Positions 9,743 to 18,062 of a DNA stretch of 64,000 bases are shown here, piece after piece. The stretch is from Rhodococcus sp. B7740. Lineage in GTDB: Bacteria > Actinomycetota > Actinomycetes > Mycobacteriales > Mycobacteriaceae. The stretch covers positions 4,278,001 through 4,342,000 of the forward strand of contig NZ_CP010797.1 of assembly GCF_000954115.1 (NCBI RefSeq), given 5' to 3'. How positions within the stretch are numbered: position 1 is the first letter of the stretch; each line of letters begins with the position of its first letter. Below the pieces are notes generated by a model. That model ran no database searches. It was not told the DNA's origin and worked only from the letters and a program-made list of their open reading frames with translations. The position numbers and the translations under genes were made by a program.

Positions 9743-9761
9743 TCAGGTCGTTCAAACCTGA
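9743..9761. promoter_or_regulatory. Inverted repeat TCAGGT-N7-ACCTGA upstream of fadA
   Basis: An exact 6-bp inverted repeat with a 7-base centre, 163 bases before the fadA GTG. It is a candidate operator for fadA-fadB. Its sequence differs from the operator-like palindrome near 21700, so a different regulator may act. Confidence 0.35.
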
Positions 9762-9923
9762 ACCTTCGCGTCGGTCATGTACAACGCTCGTTTCGGTCCT
9801 TACGCCGGATCCATCGCCCGCCCTACTGTGGCATGAGCTGAGGTCTGTCATGGCCTCGCACCGACGCGGTCGGCCGGCACGGCGACCGCAAGAAGATCGA
9901 GTATCTGGAAGGAACTGCGCGCT

Positions 9924-11135
9924 GTGACTACAGAGGCATTCATTTACGAGGCCATCAGGACTCCCCGAGGCAAGGGAAAGAACGGCTCCCTGCATTCGGT
10001 GAAGCCGATTTCCCTGGTGACCGGTCTGATCGACGAGCTTCGTCGACGGTTCCCCGACATGGACGAGAACCGGATCTCCGACCTCATCCTCGGCGTGGTC
10101 TCACCCGTCGGAGATCAGGGTGCCGATATTGCGCGCACGGCGGTGCTCGCAGCGAAGATGCCCGACACCGTCGGCGGCTTCCAGCTCAACCGCTTCTGCG
10201 CGTCCGGTCTCGAGGCCGTCAACCTGGCTGCACAGAAGGTGCGCTCGGGCTGGGACGAGCTCGTCATCGCCGGTGGCGTCGAGTCGATGTCGCGTGTGCC
10301 GATGGGCAGTGACGGCGGCGCGTGGGCCATGGACCCCGTCACCAACTACGACACCTATTTCGCCCCGCAGGGCATCGGTGCCGACCTCATCGCGACGATC
10401 GAGGGGTTCAGCCGCGAGGACGTCGACGCATATGCAGTCCAGTCGCAGGAGCGCGCCGCCGCAGCGTGGTCGGGCGGCTACTTCGCCAAGTCCGTGGTTC
10501 CGGTCACCGACCAGAACGGCCTGCTCATCCTCGATCAGGACGAGCACATGCGTCCGGGTAGCACCGTGGAATCGCTCGGCAAGCTGAACCCGGCCTTCAC
10601 CGGTATCGCGGCCATGGGCGGATTCGACGATGTGGCGCTGCAGAAGTACCACTGGGTCGAGAAGATCGATCACGTGCACACCGGCGGAAACAGCTCCGGC
10701 ATCGTCGACGGCGCAGCACTCGTCCTCGTCGGCAGCGAGCAGGCCGGTAAGGATCTGAACCTGGTTCCGAGGGCGCGCATCGTCGCGACCGCCACCAGTG
10801 GTGCCGATACGACCATCATGCTGACCGGGCCCACCCCGGCGTCGAAGAAGGTTCTCGCGACCGCGGGCCTGACCGTCGACGACATCGATCTCTTCGAGCT
10901 CAACGAGGCGTTCGCCTCCGTGGTGCTGCGCTTCCAGAAGGATCTGAACATCCCGAACGAGAAGCTCAACGTCAACGGTGGTGCCATCGCCATGGGCCAC
11001 CCGCTGGGAGCGACCGGAGCGATGATCACCGGCACCGTGCTGGACGAGCTCGAGCGCCGCGGCGGCCGGTACGCCTTGATCACCCTGTGCATCGGCGGCG
11101 GCATGGGCGTCGCCACCATCATCGAGCGAGTCTGA
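9924..11135 (+). CDS. fadA: Acetyl-CoA C-acyltransferase (beta-ketothiolase), fatty acid oxidation
   Basis: A 403-residue thiolase that cleaves 3-ketoacyl-CoA with CoA in the last step of beta-oxidation and pairs with FadB in the trifunctional complex. All catalytic residues are present: nucleophile Cys92 ([10 protein letters not shown]), His359 ([16 protein letters not shown]) and Cys389 (TLCIGGGMG). The GTG start at 9924 follows GGAAGGAACTGCGC. The stop is 9 bases before the fadB ATG, indicating one operon. Length and residues are complete. From memory it matches M. tuberculosis fadA (Rv0859) next to fadB (Rv0860). The two inverted repeats in the upstream region are candidate control sites. 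Confidence 0.95.
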   Translation: MTTEAFIYEAIRTPRGKGKNGSLHSVKPISLVTGLIDELRRRFPDMDENRISDLILGVVSPVGDQGADIARTAVLAAKMPDTVGGFQLNRFCASGLEAVNLAAQKVRSGWDELVIAGGVESMSRVPMGSDGGAWAMDPVTNYDTYFAPQGIGADLIATIEGFSREDVDAYAVQSQERAAAAWSGGYFAKSVVPVTDQNGLLILDQDEHMRPGSTVESLGKLNPAFTGIAAMGGFDDVALQKYHWVEKIDHVHTGGNSSGIVDGAALVLVGSEQAGKDLNLVPRARIVATATSGADTTIMLTGPTPASKKVLATAGLTVDDIDLFELNEAFASVVLRFQKDLNIPNEKLNVNGGAIAMGHPLGATGAMITGTVLDELERRGGRYALITLCIGGGMGVATIIERV

Positions 11136-11144
11136 GGTATTACG

Positions 11145-13280
11145 ATGTCTGACAACATGATTCAGTGGGACCAGGACGCCGACGGTATCGTCGTTCTGAC
11201 GATGGACGACCCCAACCAGGGCGCCAACACGATGAACCAGCTGTACAAGGATTCGATGGGAGCGACCGTCGACCGCCTCGAGGCCGAGGTCGACTCCATC
11301 ACCGGCGTCGTGATCACCTCCGCCAAGAAGACGTTCTTCGCCGGCGGCGATCTGCACACGCTCATCGCTGCCAAGCCCGAGGACGCTCAGCAAGTGTTCG
11401 ACGAGGTGCAGGAAGTCAAGGGCCAGCTGCGTCGTATCGAGAAGCTCGGCAAGCCGGTCGTGTCCGCCATCAACGGCGCCGCACTCGGCGGCGGACTCGA
11501 GATCGCGCTCGCGACTCATCACCGCATCGCGGCCGATGTTCCCGGCGTCCAGATCGGTCTTCCCGAGGTGTCCCTCGGCCTGCTGCCCGGCGGCGGCGGC
11601 GTCGCCCGCATCACGCGACTTCTCGGCATCCAGACCGGCTTCATGACCGTGCTCGCGCAGGGCACCCGGTTCCGTCCGGCGAAGGCACTCGAGATCGGTC
11701 TGATTCACGAGTTGGTCGGCAGCATCGACGAATTGGTGCCCACCGCCAAGGCCTGGATCAAGGCCAACCCCGAGGGTGGCGTCGCACCGTGGGATGTCAA
11801 GGGCTACAAGATCCCCGGCGGCACGCCGTCCAATCCGAAGCTCGCACAGATCCTGCCCGCATTCCCGTCCAACCTGCGCAAGCAGATCAAGGGCGCTCCG
11901 ATGCCTGCACCGCGTGCGATTCTCGCGGCGGCGGTCGAAGGTGCGCAGGTCGACTTCGACAACGCGTGCACCATCGAGTCGCGGTACTTCACCGAGTTGG
12001 TCACCGGCCTGGTGTCCAAGAACATGATTCAGGCGTTCTTCTTCGATCTGCAGGCGATCAACGCCGGTAAGTCTCGTCCCGACGGCATCGAGAAGACCAC
12101 CTTCACCAAGGTTGCGGTTCTCGGCGCAGGCATGATGGGCGCGGGCATCGCGTACGTGTGTGCCAAGGCCGGAATCGACGTGGTACTCAAGGACGTTGCT
12201 CTCGAGGCGGCGCAGAAGGGCAAGGCGTACTCCGAGGCCATCGAAGCCAAGGCACTCTCGCGTGGCAAGACCACCCAGGAGAAGTCCGACGCTCTGCTCG
12301 CGCGGATCCACCCGACGGCCGACGCCAAGGACGTCGAAGGTGCCGACCTCGTCATCGAGGCCGTCTTCGAGTCGGAAGAGTTGAAGCAGAAGGTGTTCCA
12401 GGAGATCGAGGACCTCGTCGATCCGACGGCGTTGCTCGGTTCCAACACCTCGACGCTGCCCATCACGAGCCTCGCTCAGGGCATCAAGCGTCAGGAAGAC
12501 TTCATCGGAATCCACTTCTTCTCACCCGTCGACAAGATGCCGCTGGTGGAGATCATTCGCGGCGAGAAGACGTCGGATGCGGCCTTGGCCAAGGCATTCG
12601 ACCTGGTGCAGATCATCAAGAAGACCCCGATCGTCGTCAACGACAGCCGCGGCTTCTTCACCTCGCGTGTGATCGGCACGTTCATCAACGAGGCCATTGC
12701 GATGCTGGGCGAGGGCGTCGAGCCGTCGACCATCGAGCAGGCCGGTCTGCAGGCCGGTTACCCGGCTGCGCCGCTTCAGCTCTCGGACGAGCTGACGCTC
12801 AACCTGATGCAGAAGATCCGCAAGGAAACCTACGACGCCCTCATCGCCGCGGGTCAGACTCCTCCCGAGGATCCGGCCGGTGCCGTCATCGACAAGATGG
12901 TCGACGAGTTCGAGCGTCCGTCGAAGGCCAAGGGTGCGGGCTTCTACGAGTACGAGGACGGCAAGCGCACCGGACTGTGGCCCGGACTGCGTGATGCGTT
13001 CAAGTCGGGTTCGGCGGACATCCCGTTCGAGGACCTCAAGGAACGCATGCTGTTCATCGAGGCCATCGAGACGCAGAAGTGCTTCGACGAGGGTGTGCTG
13101 AACACCACCGCCGACGCCAACATCGGCTCGATCTTCGGCATCGGCTTCCCTGCCTGGACCGGAGGCGTGCACCAGTACGTCGTCGGCTACCCGGGAGGTC
13201 AGGCCGGATTCGTCACTCGTGCAGACGAATTGGCGAAGAAGTACGGCGATCGCTTCCAGGTTCCTGCCTCGCTGCGCTAG
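11145..13280 (+). CDS. fadB: Trifunctional beta-oxidation alpha subunit: enoyl-CoA hydratase/3-hydroxyacyl-CoA dehydrogenase
   Basis: A 711-residue two-domain enzyme that hydrates enoyl-CoA and oxidises the 3-hydroxyacyl-CoA with NAD, passing the ketoacyl-CoA to FadA. The N-terminal crotonase domain shows the oxyanion-hole glycines (FFAGGDLHTL; GAALGGGLEIAL) and the acidic loop GLPEVSLGLLPGGGG. The dehydrogenase half begins near residue 320 with the Rossmann motif VAVLGAGMMGAGIAYV and contains IGIHFFSPVDKMPLVEII with the catalytic His, and the C-terminal all-helical domain is complete. It follows fadA by 9 bases. Its stop codon abuts a palindromic element that separates it from the convergent GntR gene. 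Confidence 0.95.
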   Translation: MSDNMIQWDQDADGIVVLTMDDPNQGANTMNQLYKDSMGATVDRLEAEVDSITGVVITSAKKTFFAGGDLHTLIAAKPEDAQQVFDEVQEVKGQLRRIEKLGKPVVSAINGAALGGGLEIALATHHRIAADVPGVQIGLPEVSLGLLPGGGGVARITRLLGIQTGFMTVLAQGTRFRPAKALEIGLIHELVGSIDELVPTAKAWIKANPEGGVAPWDVKGYKIPGGTPSNPKLAQILPAFPSNLRKQIKGAPMPAPRAILAAAVEGAQVDFDNACTIESRYFTELVTGLVSKNMIQAFFFDLQAINAGKSRPDGIEKTTFTKVAVLGAGMMGAGIAYVCAKAGIDVVLKDVALEAAQKGKAYSEAIEAKALSRGKTTQEKSDALLARIHPTADAKDVEGADLVIEAVFESEELKQKVFQEIEDLVDPTALLGSNTSTLPITSLAQGIKRQEDFIGIHFFSPVDKMPLVEIIRGEKTSDAALAKAFDLVQIIKKTPIVVNDSRGFFTSRVIGTFINEAIAMLGEGVEPSTIEQAGLQAGYPAAPLQLSDELTLNLMQKIRKETYDALIAAGQTPPEDPAGAVIDKMVDEFERPSKAKGAGFYEYEDGKRTGLWPGLRDAFKSGSADIPFEDLKERMLFIEAIETQKCFDEGVLNTTADANIGSIFGIGFPAWTGGVHQYVVGYPGGQAGFVTRADELAKKYGDRFQVPASLR

Positions 13281-13343
13281 TGCCGAGGCAGTGGTGCGAT
13301 CGAGTGCCCCCGGTGGCACATAACCGCACCACTGCCGAAGGCA
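13281..13343. repeat. Dispersed palindromic element, copy 1
   Basis: The arms GCAGTGGTGCGATCGAGTGC(C) at 13288-13308 and GGCAC...CGCACCACTGCC at 13315-13336 form a stem of about 20 bp with a 6-base loop and a small internal mismatch; TGCC/GGCA flanks extend it. It fills the gap between the fadB stop and the stop of the convergent GntR gene. Two close relatives lie at 35338-35404 and 36430-36492. It probably acts as a bidirectional transcription barrier, and its recurrence suggests a mobile or amplified element. Confidence 0.75.
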
Positions 13344-13344
13344 T

Positions 13345-14007
13345 CTACCCGCGATGCGCGATCAACCTCTCGGCGCCGTCTGTGAATTGTTGCTTCATCA
13401 ATTCGCAGGCGGCGTCGATGTCGTTTCGAACGAGTGCCTCGATGAGTTCCTCGTGGTTGCGGACGGCCGCTCGGCCCCAGTCACGATCGGTGGCATAGAG
13501 CCGGGTGGGTGTGTAGCGGGTGGCGTTGTTGAGAAACCACGCCAGTTTCGCCGAGTCGGCGAGTCGGTTGAGGACGCGGTGGAACTCGAACTCGCAGTTC
13601 TCGACATCCTCCGGCCTGCCGTTCTCGACGGCCACGGACAGCAGTGCGGTGAGTTCGGCGAGTCGGTCGAGTTCGGCCTCGGTGATCTTCGGTGCTGCGC
13701 GGCGCACCAGTTCGACGGCGATCTGGCCCTGCAACCAGAAGATGTCGACGATGTCGTTCGGCGTCAGCGGCGAAACCTTGTAGCCGCGATGCGGGACGAG
13801 TTCGACGATGCCCTCACCCCGCAGCGTCAGCAGTGCCTCGCGGACGGGAGTGACGCTGACACCGAGTTCTGCGGCGGTCTCGTCGAGTCGGATGAAGTCG
13901 CCCGGACTCACTTCGCCGGACATGACGAGGTGCCGGACGTGGCTGGCCACCTCCTCCGACAGCTGCGGCCGTCGGCGCAGAACCGATGCTCGACGCTTGT
14001 CCACCAT
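13345..14007 (-). CDS. GntR-family regulator (FadR/FCD subfamily)
   Basis: About 220 residues: an N-terminal winged helix (RPQLSEEVASHVRHLVMSG, then LGVSVTPVREALLTLRGEGI with PHRGYKV wing) and a helical FCD ligand domain containing NCEFEFHRVLNRLAD, with the metal-binding-type Asp/His residues. FCD proteins usually respond to carboxylic acids or acyl compounds. ATG 14007 was preferred to a TTG at 14019 that directly abuts the upstream gene's stop. It is a close paralogue of the GntR gene at 22944-23582. It is convergent with fadB, downstream of the antiporter gene on the same strand, and possibly co-transcribed with it. Target genes are not certain; fadAB is a candidate. Confidence 0.88.
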   Translation of the reverse strand: MVDKRRASVLRRRPQLSEEVASHVRHLVMSGEVSPGDFIRLDETAAELGVSVTPVREALLTLRGEGIVELVPHRGYKVSPLTPNDIVDIFWLQGQIAVELVRRAAPKITEAELDRLAELTALLSVAVENGRPEDVENCEFEFHRVLNRLADSAKLAWFLNNATRYTPTRLYATDRDWGRAAVRNHEELIEALVRNDIDAACELMKQQFTDGAERLIAHRG

Positions 14008-14019
14008 TCCGAAAGCCAA

Positions 14020-15192
14020 TCACACGGCGGGCTTAGCGCGAAGGAGGACCTGCGCGACCGGTTCGACGACTCGGGCCGCGATGGGCCCCAGGATTGCCAT
14101 CAGCAGCACGTATGCCGTCGCCAGAGCCGCGAGTTCGCCCTCCACCGCGCCTGCGGCCACGGCCAGTCCGGCGATGACGATGGAGAACTCGCCCCGCGCC
14201 ACCAGTGCCGCACCGGTGCGCAACCGGCCAGGTCGTCCGATTCCCTGACGGCCTGCCGCCCACCAGCCGGTCGCGACCTTCGTGGCTGTCGTGGTCACCG
14301 CGAGCACGACGGCCCAGCCGAGCACGGGTGGGATGGTCGCCGGGTCGGTGGCGAGGCCGAACACCACGAAGAACATCGCGGCGAAGAGATCGCGCAGTGG
14401 CTCGAGAACGCGGGTGGCGTTGTCGGCCGTCGATCCTGAGATGGCGATACCGAGCAGGAACGCGCCGACGGCGGCCGAGACCTGCAGTTCCGACGCGATG
14501 CCGGCCACCAGTAACGCGGATCCGAGGACCTTGAGCAGCACCACTTCGCGGTCGGGGCTGTCGAGTACTGCGGAGACGAGGTTGCCGTAGCGCAGTGCGA
14601 CGACCAGCACGACGGTGAGGACGAACAGTGAGATGCCGAGCGCTTCGAGTCCGCCGAGGAAGCTCACCCCGCTGAGGACCGCGGTCAGGATCGGCAGATA
14701 GATGGCCATCGCCAGGTCTTCGAACACCAGAATCGACAGCACGACGGGGGTTTCGCGGTTTCCCAGTCGGCCCAGATCGGTGAGGACCTTGGCGATGATG
14801 CCCGAGGACGAGATGTACGTGACACCGCCCATCACCAGCGCTCCGACTCCGCCCCAGCCGAGCAGAAACGCGACCACTGCACCCGGTGCGAAGTTCAGCA
14901 CGATGTCGACCAGACCGGCCATCCAGGATCGGCGCAGACCGGTGACGAGTTCGGCGGCGGTGTATTCGAGTCCGAGCAGGAGCAGCAGCAGAACGACGCC
15001 GATCTCGCTCGCGATCTCGCTGAACTCGTCGATGCCGCTGAGATTGACGATGCCGCCGTTTCCGAACGCGAGACCGCCGAGCAGATAGAACGGGATGGGG
15101 GAGACACCTATTCGACCCGCCAGACGAGCGAGTAGTCCGAGAACGAAGAACACTGCACCCAGCTCGGTGAGGGCAAGTGCGCTCTCGGCCAC
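14020..15192 (-). CDS. Cation/proton antiporter membrane subunit (CPA2, KhtU-like)
   Basis: A 390-residue protein with about 12 hydrophobic segments covering nearly its whole length, of the CPA2 sodium/hydrogen exchanger fold (FLLGIAISG; SILVFEDLAMAIYLP with the Asp typical of the transport core). There is no C-terminal RCK domain; this is instead supplied by the separate gene 18 bases upstream (15211-15693), as in the KhtTU potassium/proton antiporter. The likely role is K+ (or Na+) efflux in exchange for protons and pH or envelope-stress tolerance. It starts at GTG 15192 (VAESALAL). Its stop adjoins the start region of the GntR gene. Confidence 0.88.
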   Translation of the reverse strand: MAESALALTELGAVFFVLGLLARLAGRIGVSPIPFYLLGGLAFGNGGIVNLSGIDEFSEIASEIGVVLLLLLLGLEYTAAELVTGLRRSWMAGLVDIVLNFAPGAVVAFLLGWGGVGALVMGGVTYISSSGIIAKVLTDLGRLGNRETPVVLSILVFEDLAMAIYLPILTAVLSGVSFLGGLEALGISLFVLTVVLVVALRYGNLVSAVLDSPDREVVLLKVLGSALLVAGIASELQVSAAVGAFLLGIAISGSTADNATRVLEPLRDLFAAMFFVVFGLATDPATIPPVLGWAVVLAVTTTATKVATGWWAAGRQGIGRPGRLRTGAALVARGEFSIVIAGLAVAAGAVEGELAALATAYVLLMAILGPIAARVVEPVAQVLLRAKPAV

Positions 15193-15210
15193 GGTCAGCC
15201 CCGACTGATC

Positions 15211-15693
15211 TCAGGCATTGCCGAGCAACTTGGCCGCTGCGTCCAGTCCGTCCGCGGTGCCGACGGCGACCAGTAGGTCACCTGCGGCCAGCGTGAAGTC
15301 GGGGGTGGGGGACGGTTGAACCTGACCGGCGCGCATGACAGCGACGACCGATACCCCGGTTTTGGTGCGCATGGCGGTGTCGCCGAGTGTGCGGCTGACG
15401 AACCGTGAGTCGGCGCGAATGGGAAGCCGACGGGTGTTGATTCCGGGAAGGTCGCGATGCTCTTCCCCGAGCTGAGCGATGAGTTGCGGCGACCCGAGCA
15501 GATTGCCCAGGGCCGCCGCTTCCTCATTGCTCAACGTGATGGATTCCTGCGTCGCATCGGGGTCGTCCTTGCGCGAGACGATCAACTCGTTCACGCCGTC
15601 CTTGCGGGTGATGACGCCTATGCGACGCCCGGAAGCGAGTGCGAAATCCTTTCGCACTCCGATTCCCGGCAGCAGGGTCACTTCGACGTTCAT
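15211..15693 (-). CDS. Antiporter regulatory subunit with RCK-C (TrkA-C) domain, KhtT-like
   Basis: 160 residues: an N-terminal roughly 70-residue domain (MNVEVTLLPGIGVRKDFAL) and a C-terminal TrkA-C/RCK-C domain (residues about 80-158: DSRFVSRTLGD...GVSVVAVMRAGQ...AAGDLLVAVGTADGLD). In KhtT the RCK-C domain binds nucleotides such as c-di-AMP and gates the membrane partner. It is the first gene of a two-gene unit with the antiporter. The start is ATG 15693. The arrangement (regulator before transporter, 18-base gap) makes stoichiometric complex formation likely. Confidence 0.87.
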   Translation of the reverse strand: MNVEVTLLPGIGVRKDFALASGRRIGVITRKDGVNELIVSRKDDPDATQESITLSNEEAAALGNLLGSPQLIAQLGEEHRDLPGINTRRLPIRADSRFVSRTLGDTAMRTKTGVSVVAVMRAGQVQPSPTPDFTLAAGDLLVAVGTADGLDAAAKLLGNA

Positions 15694-15731
15694 GGTCGAA
15701 ATGCTAGCCCTGCAGGCAGCGCATTATCGAA

Positions 15732-15754
15732 GGATCGGGCGTGCAGCCCGACCC
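15732..15754. terminator. Hairpin downstream of mihF
   Basis: TCGGGC-GTGCA-GCCCGA, extendable by GG/CC around one mismatch, lies just after the mihF stop on the minus strand and before the KhtT-like start. It is a GC-rich hairpin without a U-run, a candidate weak terminator or processing site. Confidence 0.4.
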
Positions 15755-15761
15755 GTCTCGA

Positions 15762-16076
15762 TCAGGATGCGACGGCGGCCAGGAGGGCTTCGCGCTGGTT
15801 TGCGCCGAGGCCACCGATACGGCGGGTATCGGCGATGGACAGCTGCTCGAGCAGCTGTGCGGCGCGCACGGAACCAACACCCGGCAGGGCCTTGATCAGG
15901 GCGGACACCTTGGTCTTCTTGACGATCTCGTCGTTCTCCGCCTTGGCGAGAACGTCAGCGACGCTGAGTTCGCCGGACTTGACGGATGCGAGCAGCTTCG
16001 ACCGCGCAGTGCGTGCCTCGGCCGCCTTGGCCAGCGCCGCGGTGCGCTGTTCCGGTGTCAATACTGGTAAAGCCAT
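15762..16076 (-). CDS. mihF: Mycobacterial-type integration host factor (mIHF)
   Basis: A 104-residue basic nucleoid protein of the actinobacterial mIHF family. It binds and bends DNA, supports phage integration and organises the chromosome. The start at ATG 16076 (MALPVLTPEQRTAALAKAAE) has a good ribosome binding site, GAGGAGAA, so the longer upstream frame is not used. The family signature is seen as KTKVSALIKALPGVGSVRAA (helix-hairpin-helix-like DNA contact) and DTRRIGGLGANQREALL at the C-terminus. The length equals the short Streptomyces/Mycobacterium forms. It stands alone between the antiporter pair and the acyl-CoA ligase. Confidence 0.93.
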   Translation of the reverse strand: MALPVLTPEQRTAALAKAAEARTARSKLLASVKSGELSVADVLAKAENDEIVKKTKVSALIKALPGVGSVRAAQLLEQLSIADTRRIGGLGANQREALLAAVAS

Positions 16077-16322
16077 GGCCTGTTCTCCTCGATTGTGGTG
16101 ACCCGTCGCTCGTTGACAGGTCTCGACCCTCTTGCATCGTGCCTGGTGGCTCTTCCAATCTAACCGAACAACACGGCTGTCATTCCGGTCGAGCCACCGA
16201 ACCTTCCCAGCCAGGCTACGTCCTATCCGATTCGGGGTGTGCCCCGACCAGCACTTCGGCCCCGTGTCGGCTCTCGAAGGGCGTCGTGTACCGGGCATGT
16301 CCGACGCGTCCCTGCCGGTCTC

Positions 16323-17879
16323 TCAGGCAGGTGCAGGCGAGTAGGTCTTCCTGAGTGCGACCTTGACCACCTTGCCGCTCGCGTTGCGCGGGAGGGCGTC
16401 GACGACGACCAATTCCTTGGGGTGCTTGAACCGCGCGAGATGGTCGCCGAGCCACACGAGAAGTTCGTCGAGAGTCAGGTCGGGGGTGTCGGGGGAATCG
16501 TGCAGTGCGACCACCGCGACGGGCACCTCGCCCCACTTGTCGTCGGGTCGGCCGATCACTGCGGCCTCGAGGATTCGGGGGTGGGAGAACAGGACGTTCT
16601 CGACTTCGGCGCAGTAGATGTTCTCACCGCCGGAGATGATCATGTCCTTCTTGCGGTCGACGACGAACACGAAGCCTTCCTCGTCCTGGCGTACGAGGTC
16701 GCCGGAGTGGAACCAGCCGCCGTGGAACGCGTCCGCGGTCGCGTCGGGGTTCTCCCAGTATTCGCGCATCAATGTGGGCCCTCGATAGACGATTTCGCCG
16801 ATCTCGCCCTGCGCCACGTCGTTCATGTCGTCGTCGACGACGCGTGCTGCGACGGTCGGGACGACGCGTCCTACCGAGCCGAGTTTGCGAAGGGCGTCGA
16901 CGCCGTCGAGCACACAGGTGATGGGCGACATCTCGGTCTGCCCGAACACCGCGACGTTCATCGCACCCGGGAACGTGTCCGACATCGCGCGCAGAACGGT
17001 GTCCGATGCCGGGGCGGCGCCCCAGGAAATGACCCGCAGGGCAAGCTCTCTCGGGTTGGCCGCCTGCTCGGCGCACATCGCCTGCCACTGCACGGGAACG
17101 AGAAAGAGGTTGGTGACACGTTCGGCGGCGAGTACGTCGAGCAGGGTGCCCGGATCGAATGCCCCGACCGGGTGGACGACGGTGGGAATCCCGAGCAGCA
17201 GGCTCGGCGCGAGGCTGCCGAGTGCGGCGATGTGGAACATCGGTGAGGCGCAGAAGCCGACCTCGTCGGTGGCGCTCATCTGCAGTGCCCGGACACAGGT
17301 GAACGCCTGCGCCTGCATGTTCGCGTGTGTGAGTACCGCGCCCTTGGGCCTTCCGGTGGTGCCCGAGGTGTACATGATCAGTGCCGGGGCGTCGTCCGGC
17401 ACGTCGACGGGGTCCGCCGGTTCGGCGGTGGACAGCAGCGCCTCGTACGCGTCTCCGGCGACGATGATTCCGGTCAGTGAATCGCTTTGCGCTACAACTG
17501 CTTCGGCCAGTGGAGCGAGGGTCTCGTCGGAGATCACCAGGGACGAGCCGCTGTTCTGCGCGAGAAACGTCACTTCCGGCGGAGTCATCCGGAAGTTCAC
17601 CGGGACGGCGAGTGCGCCGAGCGCGTTGATCGCCAGGACCGCCTCGAGATATTCGGGGCGGTTGAGCATCACGATCAATACCCGGTCACCGAATCCGATT
17701 CCGCGGCTCTGCAGCGCGCCCGCGAGCCGCGCGACGCGGTCGTCGAGTTCGCGCCAGCCGATCGATCGCCCCTGAAACCGAAGCGCCACTGCCTCGGGCT
17801 GCATGAGGGCGTGCCGTCGAACGTGGTTGTTCCAGTTGTTTCGGTTGGACAATCCGGGTTCGTTGGGGTGAGCGGCCAT
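16323..17879 (-). CDS. Acyl-CoA synthetase, AMP-binding (FadD-type)
   Basis: A 518-residue member of the ANL adenylating superfamily that activates a carboxylic acid to acyl-CoA through acyl-AMP. The phosphate loop YTSGTTGRPKGA is near residue 170; VFGQTEMSP (A5) follows at about 315; GWFHSGDLVRQDEEGFVFVVDRKKDMI (A7-A8) is at about 390-415; and the C-terminal lysine is in RNASGKVVK near 505. Substrate range is not readable; family members act on medium or long chain fatty or aromatic acids. The start at ATG 17879 follows GAGAGGAA. It is divergent from the tandem TetR gene, which is its likely regulator. Confidence 0.9.
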   Translation of the reverse strand: MAAHPNEPGLSNRNNWNNHVRRHALMQPEAVALRFQGRSIGWRELDDRVARLAGALQSRGIGFGDRVLIVMLNRPEYLEAVLAINALGALAVPVNFRMTPPEVTFLAQNSGSSLVISDETLAPLAEAVVAQSDSLTGIIVAGDAYEALLSTAEPADPVDVPDDAPALIMYTSGTTGRPKGAVLTHANMQAQAFTCVRALQMSATDEVGFCASPMFHIAALGSLAPSLLLGIPTVVHPVGAFDPGTLLDVLAAERVTNLFLVPVQWQAMCAEQAANPRELALRVISWGAAPASDTVLRAMSDTFPGAMNVAVFGQTEMSPITCVLDGVDALRKLGSVGRVVPTVAARVVDDDMNDVAQGEIGEIVYRGPTLMREYWENPDATADAFHGGWFHSGDLVRQDEEGFVFVVDRKKDMIISGGENIYCAEVENVLFSHPRILEAAVIGRPDDKWGEVPVAVVALHDSPDTPDLTLDELLVWLGDHLARFKHPKELVVVDALPRNASGKVVKVALRKTYSPAPA

Positions 17880-18062
17880 CGCCGGTTCCTCTCGTCAGCC
17901 GTATGAGCGGGGGATCGAATGTGATGCAGCTTACAGACTGCGGGCCGCTTTGTCCGGGACTCTGTTGACTGCATTTCAGCAGGTCAATGACGTATTAAGT
18001 TTGTGATCATTCGCATCGATCCCGCTACTATGAGCACTCGAGACGACCGGCGAGGTGAGGCG

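Noticed and set aside
10101..12515. Open minus-strand frame of 804 codons opposite fadA-fadB
   Set aside because: It is the mirror of strongly conserved genes, has a low-complexity composition rich in Asp, Glu, Arg and Gly, and matches no fold. Such frames arise from codon bias in high-GC DNA.
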